DNA of 64,000 nucleotides from Straminergon stramineum. Its lineage: Eukaryota; Streptophyta; Bryopsida; Hypnales; Calliergonaceae. The notes under the pieces were generated by a model. The model was not told the DNA's origin, made no database searches, and saw nothing but the letters and a program-made list of their open reading frames with translations. A program made the translations under genes and the position numbers. Location: NCBI GenBank assembly GCA_963920665.1, contig OY987269.1, positions 18,540,501-18,604,500 of the forward strand, given 5' to 3'. This document shows, piece by piece, positions 1 through 11,888 of this stretch (its first letter is position 1; every line of letters starts with the position of its first letter).

Positions 1-1086
1 AGAATTTATTATCATAGTGCTTAAAAACAGTCTCATTATTGTCCTCGCACTCATCAGCTTGTTCCGCTACTAATTTCGGTCGATTCTTAGCCCTCGACTG
101 CCACATATACACATCGGACGATTATGCATCAGGCCAAAGCTCACTAAGTTATTAGCATGAACGACACGCAACTAATCCCAATACATGTACTGACCTTCAT
201 TGGAATTCATAAATAATTAAAATTCAAAATCAATCTGCAGGGTGTCAAAACGTCAGCTGGTAATCGCCCATTCGCTCTTTCTTCTCGCCGTACTCTCCTA
301 AGATTTTTCAACACAAACCCTCAAAACCCAGATTCTGGTGCATGCCAAGAATCATACCTGCTTACTAATGGTAAGTGCAACAACTACCTTAAGTTCGATA
401 CGGTAAAGATGCTCTTACTGAACAGCACAACTTAATATGATCAAATAAGAATTGGTCAGAAACAGTTCCCATCAATTGACAAAGTACAGATTCTTATGCG
501 CAAGATTTCGACCTACCGTGACTAATCGCAATCCTCGAATCTACCCCGACCTTCCTGGACTGTTGTCACTAGCAGAAACCCAAAACAAACTGGTTATAAA
601 TGAGCTCAACCGTTTATCGGACGATCAGCTTGCCCGCCAATGTGTTAAAAAAAACAGTATTAAGTGTCCAAAGTATTAAATTTGACCACGAAGTGTAAAG
701 CTCTGAGGATGGTGACACTCACCTAGGATGAATTATATGCAACGGTGCACATTCCTCGCTGTACAACACCTGCCACGATATCAAAAAAGGAAACAAAAGC
801 CAAAACCTGATTCAAAAAAATCACTCCCTGTGGAAAATAAGATAGTCCGAAGCAGCAGTCCGAGATAATTGAATGCTTGATAAATAATTACTGCTACATA
901 AGCCGGACCCCCGCTAAATCGTTACCTTCACGTTTCTGTGAAGTCGAAACTAAGCCCAGCTTCAAAATTATATCTACTGCACTGATAAGAACTCATCCTC
1001 GGGCCAAAATGTACTAAAACCTAAACTCGAGCCCAACTTAGATATGGGCATACAACAACTGCTACTTGCTACATCATAGCATTGAT
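1..1086. other. Non-coding 3' flank of the RRP12-like gene
   Basis: I see no convincing gene here. The stretch lies downstream of the minus-strand RRP12-like gene and probably contains its 3' UTR. The longest plus-strand open frame (452-679, 75 codons) has no recognisable domain and no splice context. An ATG followed directly by a GTAAGT donor-like sequence at about 366-374 could be chance. Confidence 0.5.
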
Positions 1087-4000
1087 CTACTTGTGAGCCT
1101 TTTGCTGCCTTTTAGCTTTTGACGGTAATGTGTTCAATGCTTCTTTAGAACTCATGCCCTGCATCTTCTTGGCCGACATCATGACGCTGCCCATGCCCTT
1201 CCTTGCAGCGTTCCTCTTTGCCTCTCGTCTATTCAAAATTTTAGGATCCAGAGGCCAGTATGCATATGGATCTAGCTTCCCGTCCTTCTTGACATCACCC
1301 ACTGCTTTACTCTTTTTGCTAGCGTACTCATCCCCTGTGTAGGCCCAGCTCCTGCTCTCATTGTTTGTTTTCCTTGCCTTTCCAGCCCTGCTCCCTGCTC
1401 TGCTCCTAGACCCGTCGTCATCACCACGTTTGGAGCTTCGACCAGCTTGACTTTTAGCAGCTTCAGGATGATCTTCTTCCCACTGCTTCTTCCTCTTCAA
1501 CTTCTCACGAATCTTGTCACCGCTCTCATCTACAATCATTTTGCCATCAGCCGTATATTCCAGCTCGTCATCGCTATCATTCTTCTTCTGCTGAGACTTC
1601 GGTCCTCGCAATACTTCACGGGTCTTGCGGGTGTCCAGCAAGTCCAGAGGCTCTCCAGCTCCTTCAACGTCCTTCAAGTCTTCTGGAAGCCTCTTGTTAG
1701 ACTTCCGTACTTTCCTTGACTTTGTTGTTCCTTCGGATTTATTGAAATAACTCGTTTTGGCCATGGTTGAAGCCTTCGTACTGCCGTCCATATCACCATA
1801 TTCGTCATCATCGTCATCGTCAGAAAACATGTCTGTATGATTCCACTTGCTTTTCCTCGCAGTGCTAGCACGAGATTGCACAGACTTTGTCTCGGCTTCC
1901 TCTCCTCCAGCGGTAGATTTCTTCTTCTTTTCAGAATGTTCGTTCGTTTTGCGAATATTGGTAAGCAGCTTCATATGTTCCTGAGGCATTACCTTTGCAA
2001 CGGAATCCATACCACACCTTCGAACAAGTCTCTCAATAATAGCTCGTACCTTAGCTTTGAAGTGATTCTTGGAGTCATCTGACCAGAGTATCAAGCCTTC
2101 CACTAGACTGCCTAGATGTTGGTCCAACTCTTCTGCTGGTAACCTAGCAATGACCACCTTCACCAAACCTAAAACAGATTTAATAATCTCCCGATTTTTG
2201 CTTTTCAATAAGAGCAAAGCAGATGGCAAGAGATCTGGCACGGTATGGCAAAGCTCAGACGAGAACTCATACAGCAGCCTCGCTAAACCTACAACAGCAG
2301 CGCTAACCATGTGCGGCGTTGAACCAGCTAGACAACCAACGATCATTGTGAAGAACTGCATCAAACGCTCCTGAGAACCGCCAGTCTCCTCATCCAGCAT
2401 ACCGTGGCCTATCTCTATGAGTAAATCGTACGCAGCATTGCGAGTTTTCTTGTTCGACTCTTTTGTGGCCAACACGATTTCGCTGATTAAAGTGGCAATG
2501 GCTTCATCCTTTCGTTCATACCCTCCCTTCATTAGGTGAAGAATGAGGAAATGGAGACATCTGAGACGATGTCTTCTTGCAGAAGAATGCACATTGGACA
2601 AGGATGTCAGCAACGTCTCCAGCAACTCCTCTACCTTTCCAGCTACAAAATCCATATTGGCCTGGCAGATGCTGGCAAGCACCTTGTACGCTTTCTTCTG
2701 TACTGCAGCATCAATATCCTGCAAGGCTGGCCTTGCTGTGGAAAACAGCATCCCTAAGGCTTCGTCATCTAATCCATTTACCAGGGACAAGGCCAAATCC
2801 ATAAAGACACACCTTCGTGCTGTAGGACTCTCTTCAGGCTTCGGAGCATCGACTTGCATAGCACCTGGCTCGGACTCTGGAACTGGAGTACTAGCCTCAA
2901 CCGTAGCTTGAAGGAGCTTCTTCATGATTGCCACAAAGAAACTCTTGACCGTCTGCTTGTCAGAAATGGATGCAATTGCTGCAATTGTAATCTGCAGATC
3001 CCCACGCTTCTCCGAAGGAATTGCAACGAAAAGATTGAACAACAAAGGCAAAAAATTGCGCGAGAACCCAGAGATGGCTTTCAAGTTAGCAGCAGCAACT
3101 TCTGGCGTATACAGAGACCTTGCTCGTCGTTCAGCAGCGTTCAACTCCTCTGAATTCTCCTCCTCAATTATTTTTCCAGCAACCTTGTCATCCATCTTGT
3201 CTCCTCTAGCCGTCCTATTCTGAGCCACCAAGGTCTTCAAGCTCGAACATACGAGACCTCTCAACTCTGGCTCTTTCGTAAGCACATCTCCCAGTGTTTT
3301 CGCAATTAGTTTGAAGCTCTGGGCAGTGTCTGATGGATAATTGCATACTGAAGGTAGAAGAGCCCAGATGGACTGAACACATGACTCAGCATTTTTGGAT
3401 GCCACTGGCTTGCCAGCTGCAGCACACTTACGAGCTCGCTCACGTAGTCGAGTGGCCAGCGGGACAAGCGTCTCTTGGTAGAACTGAAGGCGTGCCCCAA
3501 CTATGTGCTGCTTCAGTATAGGAAGAAGCCATACCCTAGAATCTGTGAGATTAGGACCATCCATGTCGAGCGGAAGTATCGCCAAAAATTTATCTGGACC
3601 CATAGCAGCCACTGCCGACCCAAGTGTACTGTGGAGCTGCTTGCGGCTAGCCATATCATCGTCAGGTAAATTCTGAAGATCACCAAGCGTATTCACTGTG
3701 CTTGACATCAACACAGCTGATGATTCTCCTAATTTATCAAATAGAGCAGCCACAACATGCAGGGACATATCCCATGAAGTGCTGTACTGATACCCCAACG
3801 AGCTCTCCACAGTCACGCATATTCGCTCTATAGGAGTCAAAGCGCCCTTCCGTTTTTGTTCTTCACCGTGCAATCGTCGTTGAGTAACCCCTTGTTGAAT
3901 CATGGCTTCATCTATGCAACTCTCAATCAAATTACGCATACTCTCTGCTGCAGCAAATACTACCTCTTCTTGCTCTGACGCCAATAGTGAAGTCAAAGAA

Positions 4001-4980
4001 TGGAACACACCCGGCAACTTGGTGACACATAAGCTTCTATCGGACCTCCAGAGCTTCTGAAACCCGTGCTGTAAAATCCGAGTAACCACTGTAACCTCAT
4101 CTACTGAACTACGCTTTTCCCCGCTGACCAAAATCGCCCCTAATCGACCTAAAATCTCCCCTAACGCCGCAGACGGAATTTCAGCACTAGAATACATACA
4201 AAGAGCTTGCAACGTATCCAAAACACTCCGAGTCACCATAGGTTGCTGAAGCTCATGAAGTTGAGCTAAATGCGGTAAAATACGACCAATCGTTTTCACC
4301 GATAAGACAGGCAGCAATTGCTTCAAAGCCCCAAGCATGTGCAAAACATCAACGGCGCCAGTGGAAGAATTCGCCCGATTCATCACAGAATTCAGCGACT
4401 GCTCAAAGAGATTGAACACGACTTCACTTGCAGTTCCTAGGGCATGAGTACCTTGAAGGCTAGAAAGAACCTCCGTCATACACAACTGCGCTCTCTTGCG
4501 AACCTTCGGACGTTGATCGAGAGAAAACCTAAGAAGGCAATTGAAAGCGGGCGCAACAATAAGCCAGTTCGACGTATCAGCGCCACGAATCACAATCTCC
4601 AAACAAGACAATGCCGCCTTCAAAGTGTTAGCACTCTCGGAGTCCGCTCCAATCAGACCAACCAAAAGCTTCAGAGCCGCATCGCCCTTTGACCTAATAA
4701 CCGAGGCAGGGGTTTTACGCAGCACCATAGCCAGAAAAGTACACAAGGCAGTAGTGACGGCCTCGTTGCGGGCGGTGCCACTGGCCGCCTGGCGATCCAA
4801 ACAACTCATGGTCGCGGCGAAATACGCAGTCGGAGTCGGGTCCAACGACTGCTCCCGCAAAACCTCCGCCATCGCCTGCACCACCGCACACAAATGCTTG
4901 TGCTCGGGCGCTTGCGAGTTTCCGAATCGCGCCATGAGAACCGCGCACATGTCATCGTCTTCCCCCATTGCTAAATCCAT
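1087..4980 (-). CDS. RRP12: RRP12-like ribosome biogenesis protein (NUC173 / ARM-HEAT repeats)
   Basis: A single uninterrupted exon encodes 1,297 residues, about the usual length for RRP12-like proteins. Known family role: RRP12 is a nucleolar/nuclear HEAT-repeat protein that helps mature and export pre-ribosomal subunits. In the sequence, most of the protein is helical-repeat-like. The middle (roughly residues 380-700) resembles the NUC173 region. The C-terminal ~250 residues are low-complexity and charged, with an acidic run of seven Asp, several Lys/Arg clusters that could act as nuclear localisation signals, and the ending KAKRQQKAHK. The chosen start is the first ATG of the frame; a second in-frame ATG follows four codons later and cannot be excluded. 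The stop is TAG. It is notable that a 3.9-kb gene has no intron while the other confident genes nearby have several. I did not see evidence of retroposition such as a 3' poly(A) tract. The family assignment is by recognition and not by a search. Confidence 0.88.
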   Translation of the reverse strand: MDLAMGEDDDMCAVLMARFGNSQAPEHKHLCAVVQAMAEVLREQSLDPTPTAYFAATMSCLDRQAASGTARNEAVTTALCTFLAMVLRKTPASVIRSKGDAALKLLVGLIGADSESANTLKAALSCLEIVIRGADTSNWLIVAPAFNCLLRFSLDQRPKVRKRAQLCMTEVLSSLQGTHALGTASEVVFNLFEQSLNSVMNRANSSTGAVDVLHMLGALKQLLPVLSVKTIGRILPHLAQLHELQQPMVTRSVLDTLQALCMYSSAEIPSAALGEILGRLGAILVSGEKRSSVDEVTVVTRILQHGFQKLWRSDRSLCVTKLPGVFHSLTSLLASEQEEVVFAAAESMRNLIESCIDEAMIQQGVTQRRLHGEEQKRKGALTPIERICVTVESSLGYQYSTSWDMSLHVVAALFDKLGESSAVLMSSTVNTLGDLQNLPDDDMASRKQLHSTLGSAVAAMGPDKFLAILPLDMDGPNLTDSRVWLLPILKQHIVGARLQFYQETLVPLATRLRERARKCAAAGKPVASKNAESCVQSIWALLPSVCNYPSDTAQSFKLIAKTLGDVLTKEPELRGLVCSSLKTLVAQNRTARGDKMDDKVAGKIIEEENSEELNAAERRARSLYTPEVAAANLKAISGFSRNFLPLLFNLFVAIPSEKRGDLQITIAAIASISDKQTVKSFFVAIMKKLLQATVEASTPVPESEPGAMQVDAPKPEESPTARRCVFMDLALSLVNGLDDEALGMLFSTARPALQDIDAAVQKKAYKVLASICQANMDFVAGKVEELLETLLTSLSNVHSSARRHRLRCLHFLILHLMKGGYERKDEAIATLISEIVLATKESNKKTRNAAYDLLIEIGHGMLDEETGGSQERLMQFFTMIVGCLAGSTPHMVSAAVVGLARLLYEFSSELCHTVPDLLPSALLLLKSKNREIIKSVLGLVKVVIARLPAEELDQHLGSLVEGLILWSDDSKNHFKAKVRAIIERLVRRCGMDSVAKVMPQEHMKLLTNIRKTNEHSEKKKKSTAGGEEAETKSVQSRASTARKSKWNHTDMFSDDDDDDEYGDMDGSTKASTMAKTSYFNKSEGTTKSRKVRKSNKRLPEDLKDVEGAGEPLDLLDTRKTREVLRGPKSQQKKNDSDDELEYTADGKMIVDESGDKIREKLKRKKQWEEDHPEAAKSQAGRSSKRGDDDGSRSRAGSRAGKARKTNNESRSWAYTGDEYASKKSKAVGDVKKDGKLDPYAYWPLDPKILNRREAKRNAARKGMGSVMMSAKKMQGMSSKEALNTLPSKAKRQQKAHK

Positions 4981-7900
4981 AGCAAGAAATTCCGTCCCTC
5001 CACCAAAGCGTGACCTAATGAAGTCGCCCCAGAGCCAATTTCGCGCTAACCCTCACGAATTACTAGAACATCATGGCCTAAATCGGAAGAAGAATTAGCT
5101 CCAGAGTGAGTCCGAGGAAAATTGGCTGAAGAACCTCTCCGTCTCGGAGGTCCTACTAAACCCTCAGCCGCCAAGGTACCAACTGCTCCACAAAACCCAG
5201 GTAGCCGCCTGTTGCCGTTTCTGCTTCGTTTGAAGGTCCATAACTTTTCGTAAACTTTTTTCACTTCTTCAGTGCAGTGGTGACTTTTTTACTTTTTCGC
5301 AGACCCAGCCGGCCTCACCTGAAGATAATTTGAGCATGAAACTCTGTTCAATTTATTTTTTAAACCCATAATTTCAATTCAGTTCTTCAACATAAATAAT
5401 ATAAAAGCAGAATCTATATTGTAAAAATTTTAAATTAAGAGGATTTGAAGTCTTATAATCTACTACACAAAGGGGGAAAAGAAATAAATTGTTTCTTTTC
5501 ACAAAAAATGCTAGAGACATGGTCAAAAGTTTTTTAATTTCTTTCACACGTTCTCATATTAGTTTATTGAAGATCCTATTGTTGGAGATGAAGAAAATAA
5601 TTTTCTTTTTTTCTTTTTTTTCTTTATTTTTTCTCTACAACATAAGAGGTAAGTTTTGGAATGTTTTTTGATAAAAAACACAATGATGTACTTTAGAGGA
5701 CAAATTATTTCAAGTTGAAAAATTGTTGGATTTTATTAAGAAATTTTTTTTGCAATGACACAATCTTTTAGGTGACATTAATTTAACACCCTCATTATAG
5801 GATAAATTAGAGTACCTTGACTTGTGTTGATTCCAACCTAGAAATAATAATAAAATGTCTTGGATGTTGGAGAATATGGATACAATATGACAAACCCCAC
5901 TAACTACGATAATTATAGTGGAAAGGGCCTTGAAATTTTTGCATATAAATCCATATTAACAAATATCTATAATATCATTTTAGTGAACTCTATCATGTCA
6001 TAGAATGATTCAAAATTGTATGTTGAATTCAAATCTGCTTCTACTTGCTTATTCAAAATAATTCAAAATGATCATTGATTCTCCTTGCTTTCATAGATGA
6101 GTGACATAGAAAACAATAAACATGGAAAGTCTCTAACCTTGTAGACTTGTCATAGCATCTTAAACTTGTTGAGAAAGATTATAAGTTCAAATTTTGTCTA
6201 AGTATTGGCATGTAGAAAGAATATTTTGACAACTTTCAATTATTAGGAGCTTATTGATGGCTTTGTAGAGGCCTAAATTAAATTCCCAATCCACCACATA
6301 CCATTAGTTGAGATCTACAATAGATTCGTTGAAAGCACATTTGCATTGCCACAAATTCCTTTGTAGTGTTTATATCAATTCTACTAAAGGCAAACTGTCA
6401 CAGTTTTCATTCTTGTGCTCTTAATAAACTCTATCAACTTCCCTTTGGCTTCTCAATGAAACTTTGAAGGTTAATGAAAACCATTTTAGTCCTAGTGCAT
6501 TGCAATGAGATTCTAGTGGGTATACATACATATTAATCCCTGAAGGACCAAGGCCATTTTTCTATCAAACACCACTTAAAATTGCAATTTCTATTGCGTT
6601 AATCCAAGAAAATAATTTTTTTAGAATGTAACCATAGGATCTTGTACTTTACTTGTCTTAAACCAAGTGGTAAAAATTTCATGAAGTTTGACCATACAAA
6701 TTGGAAGATATTAGCATTCAAAGTTGTAGAATTTTTTTTAACACTCAATTGCAATTTCATGTGACTTTGATTTCCTTTTGTTGAAATTCTTGCACTATGG
6801 ATTCCATTAAAAAAAAATTGAGTTGATAATTGAGGAAAAAGAATTTAAAAAAAATGTTGATTCTCATCCTTTAAAAAATTGTTAAGTAGAAGAATTTCCA
6901 AGATTGAAAGGAATACTAAATCATTAATAGCTCTAAAATGGGATTGAAACACAATAATCCCAATGACAAGATTGTTCTAGCAAGAAAACTTAACCTTGTC
7001 AAACAATTTTTTGAAGAAATATGAAAATTGCATTTGGAAAAGAATTTGATAAGTTATTTTTTCAAGAAGATGCTCATATTGACCCCAAAACAAGATTGTT
7101 CATAACTTTCACATCACTAATCCAAATGTAATCAATCAAAGCTTTACATGTAGACAAGAATATAATCTATAAGAAGTAAAAAATTTAATTTATTTTGAAG
7201 CTTTCGGAGATCATTTTTTCTGCCCCTTTGAATTAAAATTTGGGCTTTTTTTGTGACATAACTTTTGCAATTGGGCACCGATTGAAGTAAAAATTATATT
7301 TCCATGAACCTAATCAATTTTTCTATCCTACGAGAAAGTTTTAGAAAGTTTCACTAAAAATTGAGGTCATAGGAACCTATCCCAAATCCATTTTGTCTTG
7401 CAACGGTACAATGGTCTTTTAGGATTTAATAGACACCTATGGACTTGGCCCAATGACTCTAGTCTTGGCATACTAATGAAGTGATCATAAGTTCAAACCT
7501 AGGGATTGGTGGGGTGCTTACCACTATAGTCCACCCAACTATAGTGGTAGGGTAAAATGACCTTGTTGTTACTTGGGGACTTGAGAATTTTTTGGGGAAA
7601 AGAGCATTTTAGTTTTTTATAGGGGCTACTTCCTAATAGAGGCATCAATATGGAATTCTCCATTTGGATCCATGAGGTTTAGATAGTTGAGTCATTTCCA
7701 ACATATGCTTCATTTATGCCAATCTTTTTGGAATAATGGTGGATTTCTATGTGGAGTTAGAATCGGAAATCAAATTTCAAGGTTTTCTGAATTAGAATTG
7801 CTCTGGCCAACTTCAATGATGGGTACACATCTATGTGACTATTGTCGAAGTAACTTTGTCTTGTCATCAAACTTACAAGAACCCCAAAGTTCAAGGGTAA

Positions 7901-10900
7901 CATTAAAATTAGTTTTTTTAGAAGTCAAATACTTACTTCCCCCTCATTTCATGAACTACCTCTTCCTATAATCTTGTTGGCAACTATTCCTTATTCTTTC
8001 CTTGCAAATATTGCACACTTCTATATAAAGTTCTAAGAAAGTTTTTATCACTTCAACAAATTTTGGCCAATTTGGGCACTTGGAAGTCTATCCAAAACAT
8101 TGTCCACTTGCCTAGAGGGAAATGAAAAACTTCCTTGAAATAGAGTATGAGCCTTATTGCTTGCCCAAAGTTTATATGATCAAGGCATGCAAAAGTTAGA
8201 ATAATTAATATTGTACATAAGATGTGACTTAGTTATCACTCAAGAGCCAAAATTGAGTTTCTAAATTAGATTCACATAGGGCCAAATCACCTCACACCAT
8301 TCATAAGATGACATGTTGTACTTTTTTACAAAAACGACTTAGTTTTTGTTGACTTTTTTCTTTATATAGGATGGTGCTTTGATTTTGTAGCCTAAATGAA
8401 GTGCTTGGCAAGCCATATTTGCTATTGAAGTGGGTTTAGTGTGTTGCACATTTCTCCAAAATACAAAAAACACTTTTTGTCAACGATTCTCTCAAAACCA
8501 AACCCAACAAACTTAGCATAATGTTTAACTTTATAGAGACATGTCCATAACCATTGATTTCAAGCCTCAACTATCATCACTTTGTTTCTTTCCATTTTTC
8601 AACTAGGTATGAATGAAAATTTTAAATTTATTTTTTAGAGATGAATTCATATGTGTACTACAATTCCTCAAATTTTCAAATTTTTTGGAAAAAATTTGAA
8701 ATTAAGATGAATTTTTAAGAAAAAAATGAAGAAAATTCATATCAAATACAAAATACACTCAAAAGATATAAAATTTTCAGCATAGATGTATATTATAGTG
8801 CAGAACATCATGGAATAACCGAAAGTTATTATATCTCTATAACATTAGAAAATCAACAAATCATGGTTATAGGCCCAAAGTTCACATTCCTATGAAACAT
8901 TGAAATTTAAGATTTTTTCAGAATTTCCAATTGCAATAGAAATTGCAATGGATAAGCTTCATTTCATTAGTTGGACACAAATTCAAAAAACATCATTTTT
9001 ATGGCTGAAATTCATGTCAAGAGAAAATAGCAAGAAATGATCAAAATAAACTACAAGGGTGATCCATGTATTGAGAATATTCTTCTTTAGAAAAATCAAG
9101 AAGATTGTAATGAGGGACTTTGCAATACTATTACCTAAAAATGTACTCAAGTATCTTGCAAATAAATAATATGGATGAAAAAAACATTTCTTCTTCAATC
9201 CTACAATGTGAAGTGAAGTCATCCATCAAACATTAAGTATTTGTAGCAACGCTATAGGATCAATCCTTAAACATTGATATGGACATTTTGTGTTCAATGG
9301 AAGGTAAATAATCTTGCTAGGTAGGAGAAGAATGCAATTGTTCATCCTTGAAATTTTGTGCAAAAAAGAGAGATCGTCCATAGTAGTTTGACCTCCAATG
9401 AATATTTTTGGATTTTTTTAAAGAAGATGATGTCACATGGTTCTAAAAGTGATGATTTCCACAGTCACTAGTCCCTTGAGTGCCTAACACGTATTTACCA
9501 AAATCCAGACCCTTCTAAACTCATTCCAATCAAATTACCATGCATCCAAAACAAGATCCATAGAAATCAACCATACTGATTAGTAGTGAAGACAAGCCCG
9601 GAATGTGTGGGGGAAAGGACAAATGATTTCATTTTATCATTGACAAGATTATAATAGTCAAATACATTAGAATGAAAATGAAGCTTCAAAAGGGCTGTGA
9701 GTTCCCTGGACGTTCCATGAGTCACCAACTTTGCTTTGATGAACACAACGTAGTACACAGAGGCTACTGACGTGATGGGGAACCTTGTGACATTGCATGC
9801 GCAACGAGTAAGGAATTGCCATGTATGAAGAAGATAGTGTAGGTCAGGCTTGCCCGCCATTTCTGCCAAACCCAAACCCGTCAGACCCGTCTTGAAATTT
9901 GTCAGACTGTTGAACCTTCAAGGCTCTTTCTTCAAGGGTTTTACCGAAGGTTTTCTTGTTGATTTGTTCTAGCTTCTCCTCTCCGTTCACTTTAGATTTT
10001 AGTTTCAAGTCGTCTCTTCTGATTCTTCAATTTAGTAATTCTTCAATTTAGTAATATACAAAAGTTACAGTGGTTCTAAAATCAAACAACAACAAGCTCA
10101 GATGAAGATGCAAAACGCAGACGCACACTTCCCAATGCTACACAAGTTATTGTTGACAAAAGGCAGAGCCCAATCTCTAACGGAAGATCTGCTCATTGAT
10201 TGAGGAGGAGGAAACAACCTGAGTTGAAATAAGCTCTCAATCCCGTGCTTGGTTCATACACTCTAGTAGGGTTAGTGATGATGTAAATAGAATGTGAGTG
10301 TTGACTTCATTGCTATCAATGATGATGTCCAACAGTATCTTGTACTAGTGAATTGCATTGGGAAATTGACATGTAAAGCACACTCGTTTCATAATGTTGC
10401 AAAAGGTCAAGCTCAAGCTTCAAGCTTCAGTAATGGATACATCTTGAAATTCAATTCGTAGTTACTGGTGCTCATGAAAGTTGGTTCACATACTTGAATA
10501 GTCCAAGCACATTGCATGAAAGTCAATTTTTTCCTTTGCAGTGCGCTCTGGAAGAGTAGTGGTGGGAACAAATTGGCGCTATTGTTTTGAAAAAATCATA
10601 ATATTTCTAATCTAGTCCTAGAGTACCATGTAGAACATCACCAGCACATCCTTCTTCTACTACTATGAAGGTGCGTTAGGAACTCCTACAATGCACGTTC
10701 GACAGAGCTCTTACTATTAAAAACATCATAGCAAGTCGATCAAGGCGCTATCACGGCAAAAGTGTGCCATGAGCATGGCCACGTCACAGAAGACAGTGAA
10801 TGCAACAATAGGATTCACACAGGAAACTTGGCGCCCAAGTGCAAATGACGGGTGCCACTTAATGAAATCCTTGGAGCGAAATATGAGAGTGCCCACGTTC

Positions 10901-11220
10901 CATCATGCTTCTTGCTTTTGAACGCAGTCTAAGAACTTGATTGTGAGGAATAAAGCCAGATTGGGAATGACTCTAAGACAGCCCTTCTTAGGCTTCACTT
11001 TAATTCTAATGAGACAACCTTTAATTTTTTAAGAGGCCGGATTTGAGGCCTTTGGGCGCTTAGGGGTTAAGGTTAATCCTATAAGGACTCTAAGGACCAT
11101 AATGGTCGAATAGATGACTTTACTCTTGAATGTAGAAAAAGAGAATGCACCGATTGGTCTAGTAATCAAATAATTTTGGTGATGACCTTGGTCATTGGAG
11201 GCTGCTTCTTTTCAGAGTCA
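4981..11220. other. AT-rich gene desert upstream of RRP12-like
   Basis: The first ~300 bases hold the 5' UTR and promoter of the minus-strand RRP12-like gene, with GC content falling sharply after about 5,330. The rest is AT-rich with many stops in all frames, and only short anonymous open frames such as 7687-7971 and 9567-9875. I see no domain-bearing coding sequence. One copy of a dispersed repeat lies at about 9,285-9,485. The stretch 9,850-10,060 is less AT-rich and pyrimidine-rich, like a plant 5' UTR, but no coding exon follows it. Confidence 0.6.
9285..9485 (+). repeat. Dispersed ~200-bp repeat family, copy 1
   Basis: The core shared with the other copies runs from the segment reading aattgttcatccttg (about 9,337) to a conserved block at about 9,425-9,470 containing gatgatgtcacatggttc and gatttccacagtcac. 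Related copies lie at 11,221-11,425 (inverted), 52,555-52,920, 61,690-61,905 and 61,910-62,150. No coding capacity is visible. It could be a non-autonomous transposon or an LTR fragment. Confidence 0.75.
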
Positions 11221-11425
11221 ACCCTTAAAGGACAAACTGGTGACCATGGAAATCAATCCTTTTGGAACTGTGTGACATCATCTACATTAAAGAAATAAAA
11301 AATACTCATTAAAGATCAAAGTACTATAGTAGATCTCCCCTTTGTGCACAAAATTTGAAAGATGAATAATTGCAGTTCTGTCCTAGATAGAGAGATTCTT
11401 TATCAGTCATCAGACACAAAACGTC
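11221..11425 (-). repeat. Dispersed ~200-bp repeat family, copy 2 (inverted)
   Basis: This is the reverse complement of the repeat seen at 9.3, 52.6, 61.7 and 61.9 kb. The diagnostic block tggaaatcaatccttttgg followed by tgtgacatcatc lies at 11,245-11,285, and the far end carries the rare block around cagtcatcagacac at 11,405-11,419. It ends ~460 bp upstream of the cis-prenyltransferase start codon, so it may contribute to that promoter region. Confidence 0.75.
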
Positions 11426-11888
11426 CGCTTTGACGTTTGACGTTTAAGATTCACGGGCTAACCTTCTTCTTCATGCGTGCAACGACCGAAGGAGCTCCCA
11501 ATGGACATTCATTGTTACCGTCTACCCTTGGACGTTGGCCTACCGTCGGTCTCACCGCCGCGAAGAGACGCGAAAGCGGCGTCCAGCGGCGCCTGCCAGT
11601 CAGTTGGGTCGGCGATGCGGAGACGCCACCCAGATGGCAGTGGCGTGAGCTCCTCACAAGAGAGATCATCGCCACTTCGCAGTGCCTGCTGGTAACTATG
11701 TCCTTCTGATTCTCAGTCACGACACTGAAGACAGTCAAAAATTTCATGCGAAAACTCGCACTCACTTAGCCATCACTCATCAGTCGTGACTCCATGTAAC
11801 TTAACAGACGGGCGGACGGCGGACGAGGGTGTGAGTGTTGACGGGAAGCCGGCACTCAAGCACCTGCTCCTCACTCTTCCATTTCAGC
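11426..11888. other. Upstream region of the cis-prenyltransferase gene
   Basis: This GC-richer stretch precedes the cis-prenyltransferase start codon and probably holds its promoter and 5' UTR. Overlapping open frames on both strands (for example 11437-11709 plus, 11451-11765 minus) follow the local GC rise, have no recognisable domain, and are not called as genes. Confidence 0.5.

Noticed and set aside
452..679. 75-codon plus-strand open frame downstream of RRP12-like
   Set aside because: No domain, no homology I recognise, no splice or promoter context; likely lies in 3' flank.
11451..11765. Overlapping plus and minus frames before the cis-prenyltransferase gene
   Set aside because: They follow a local GC rise, are open on both strands and have no domain; better explained as promoter/5' UTR.
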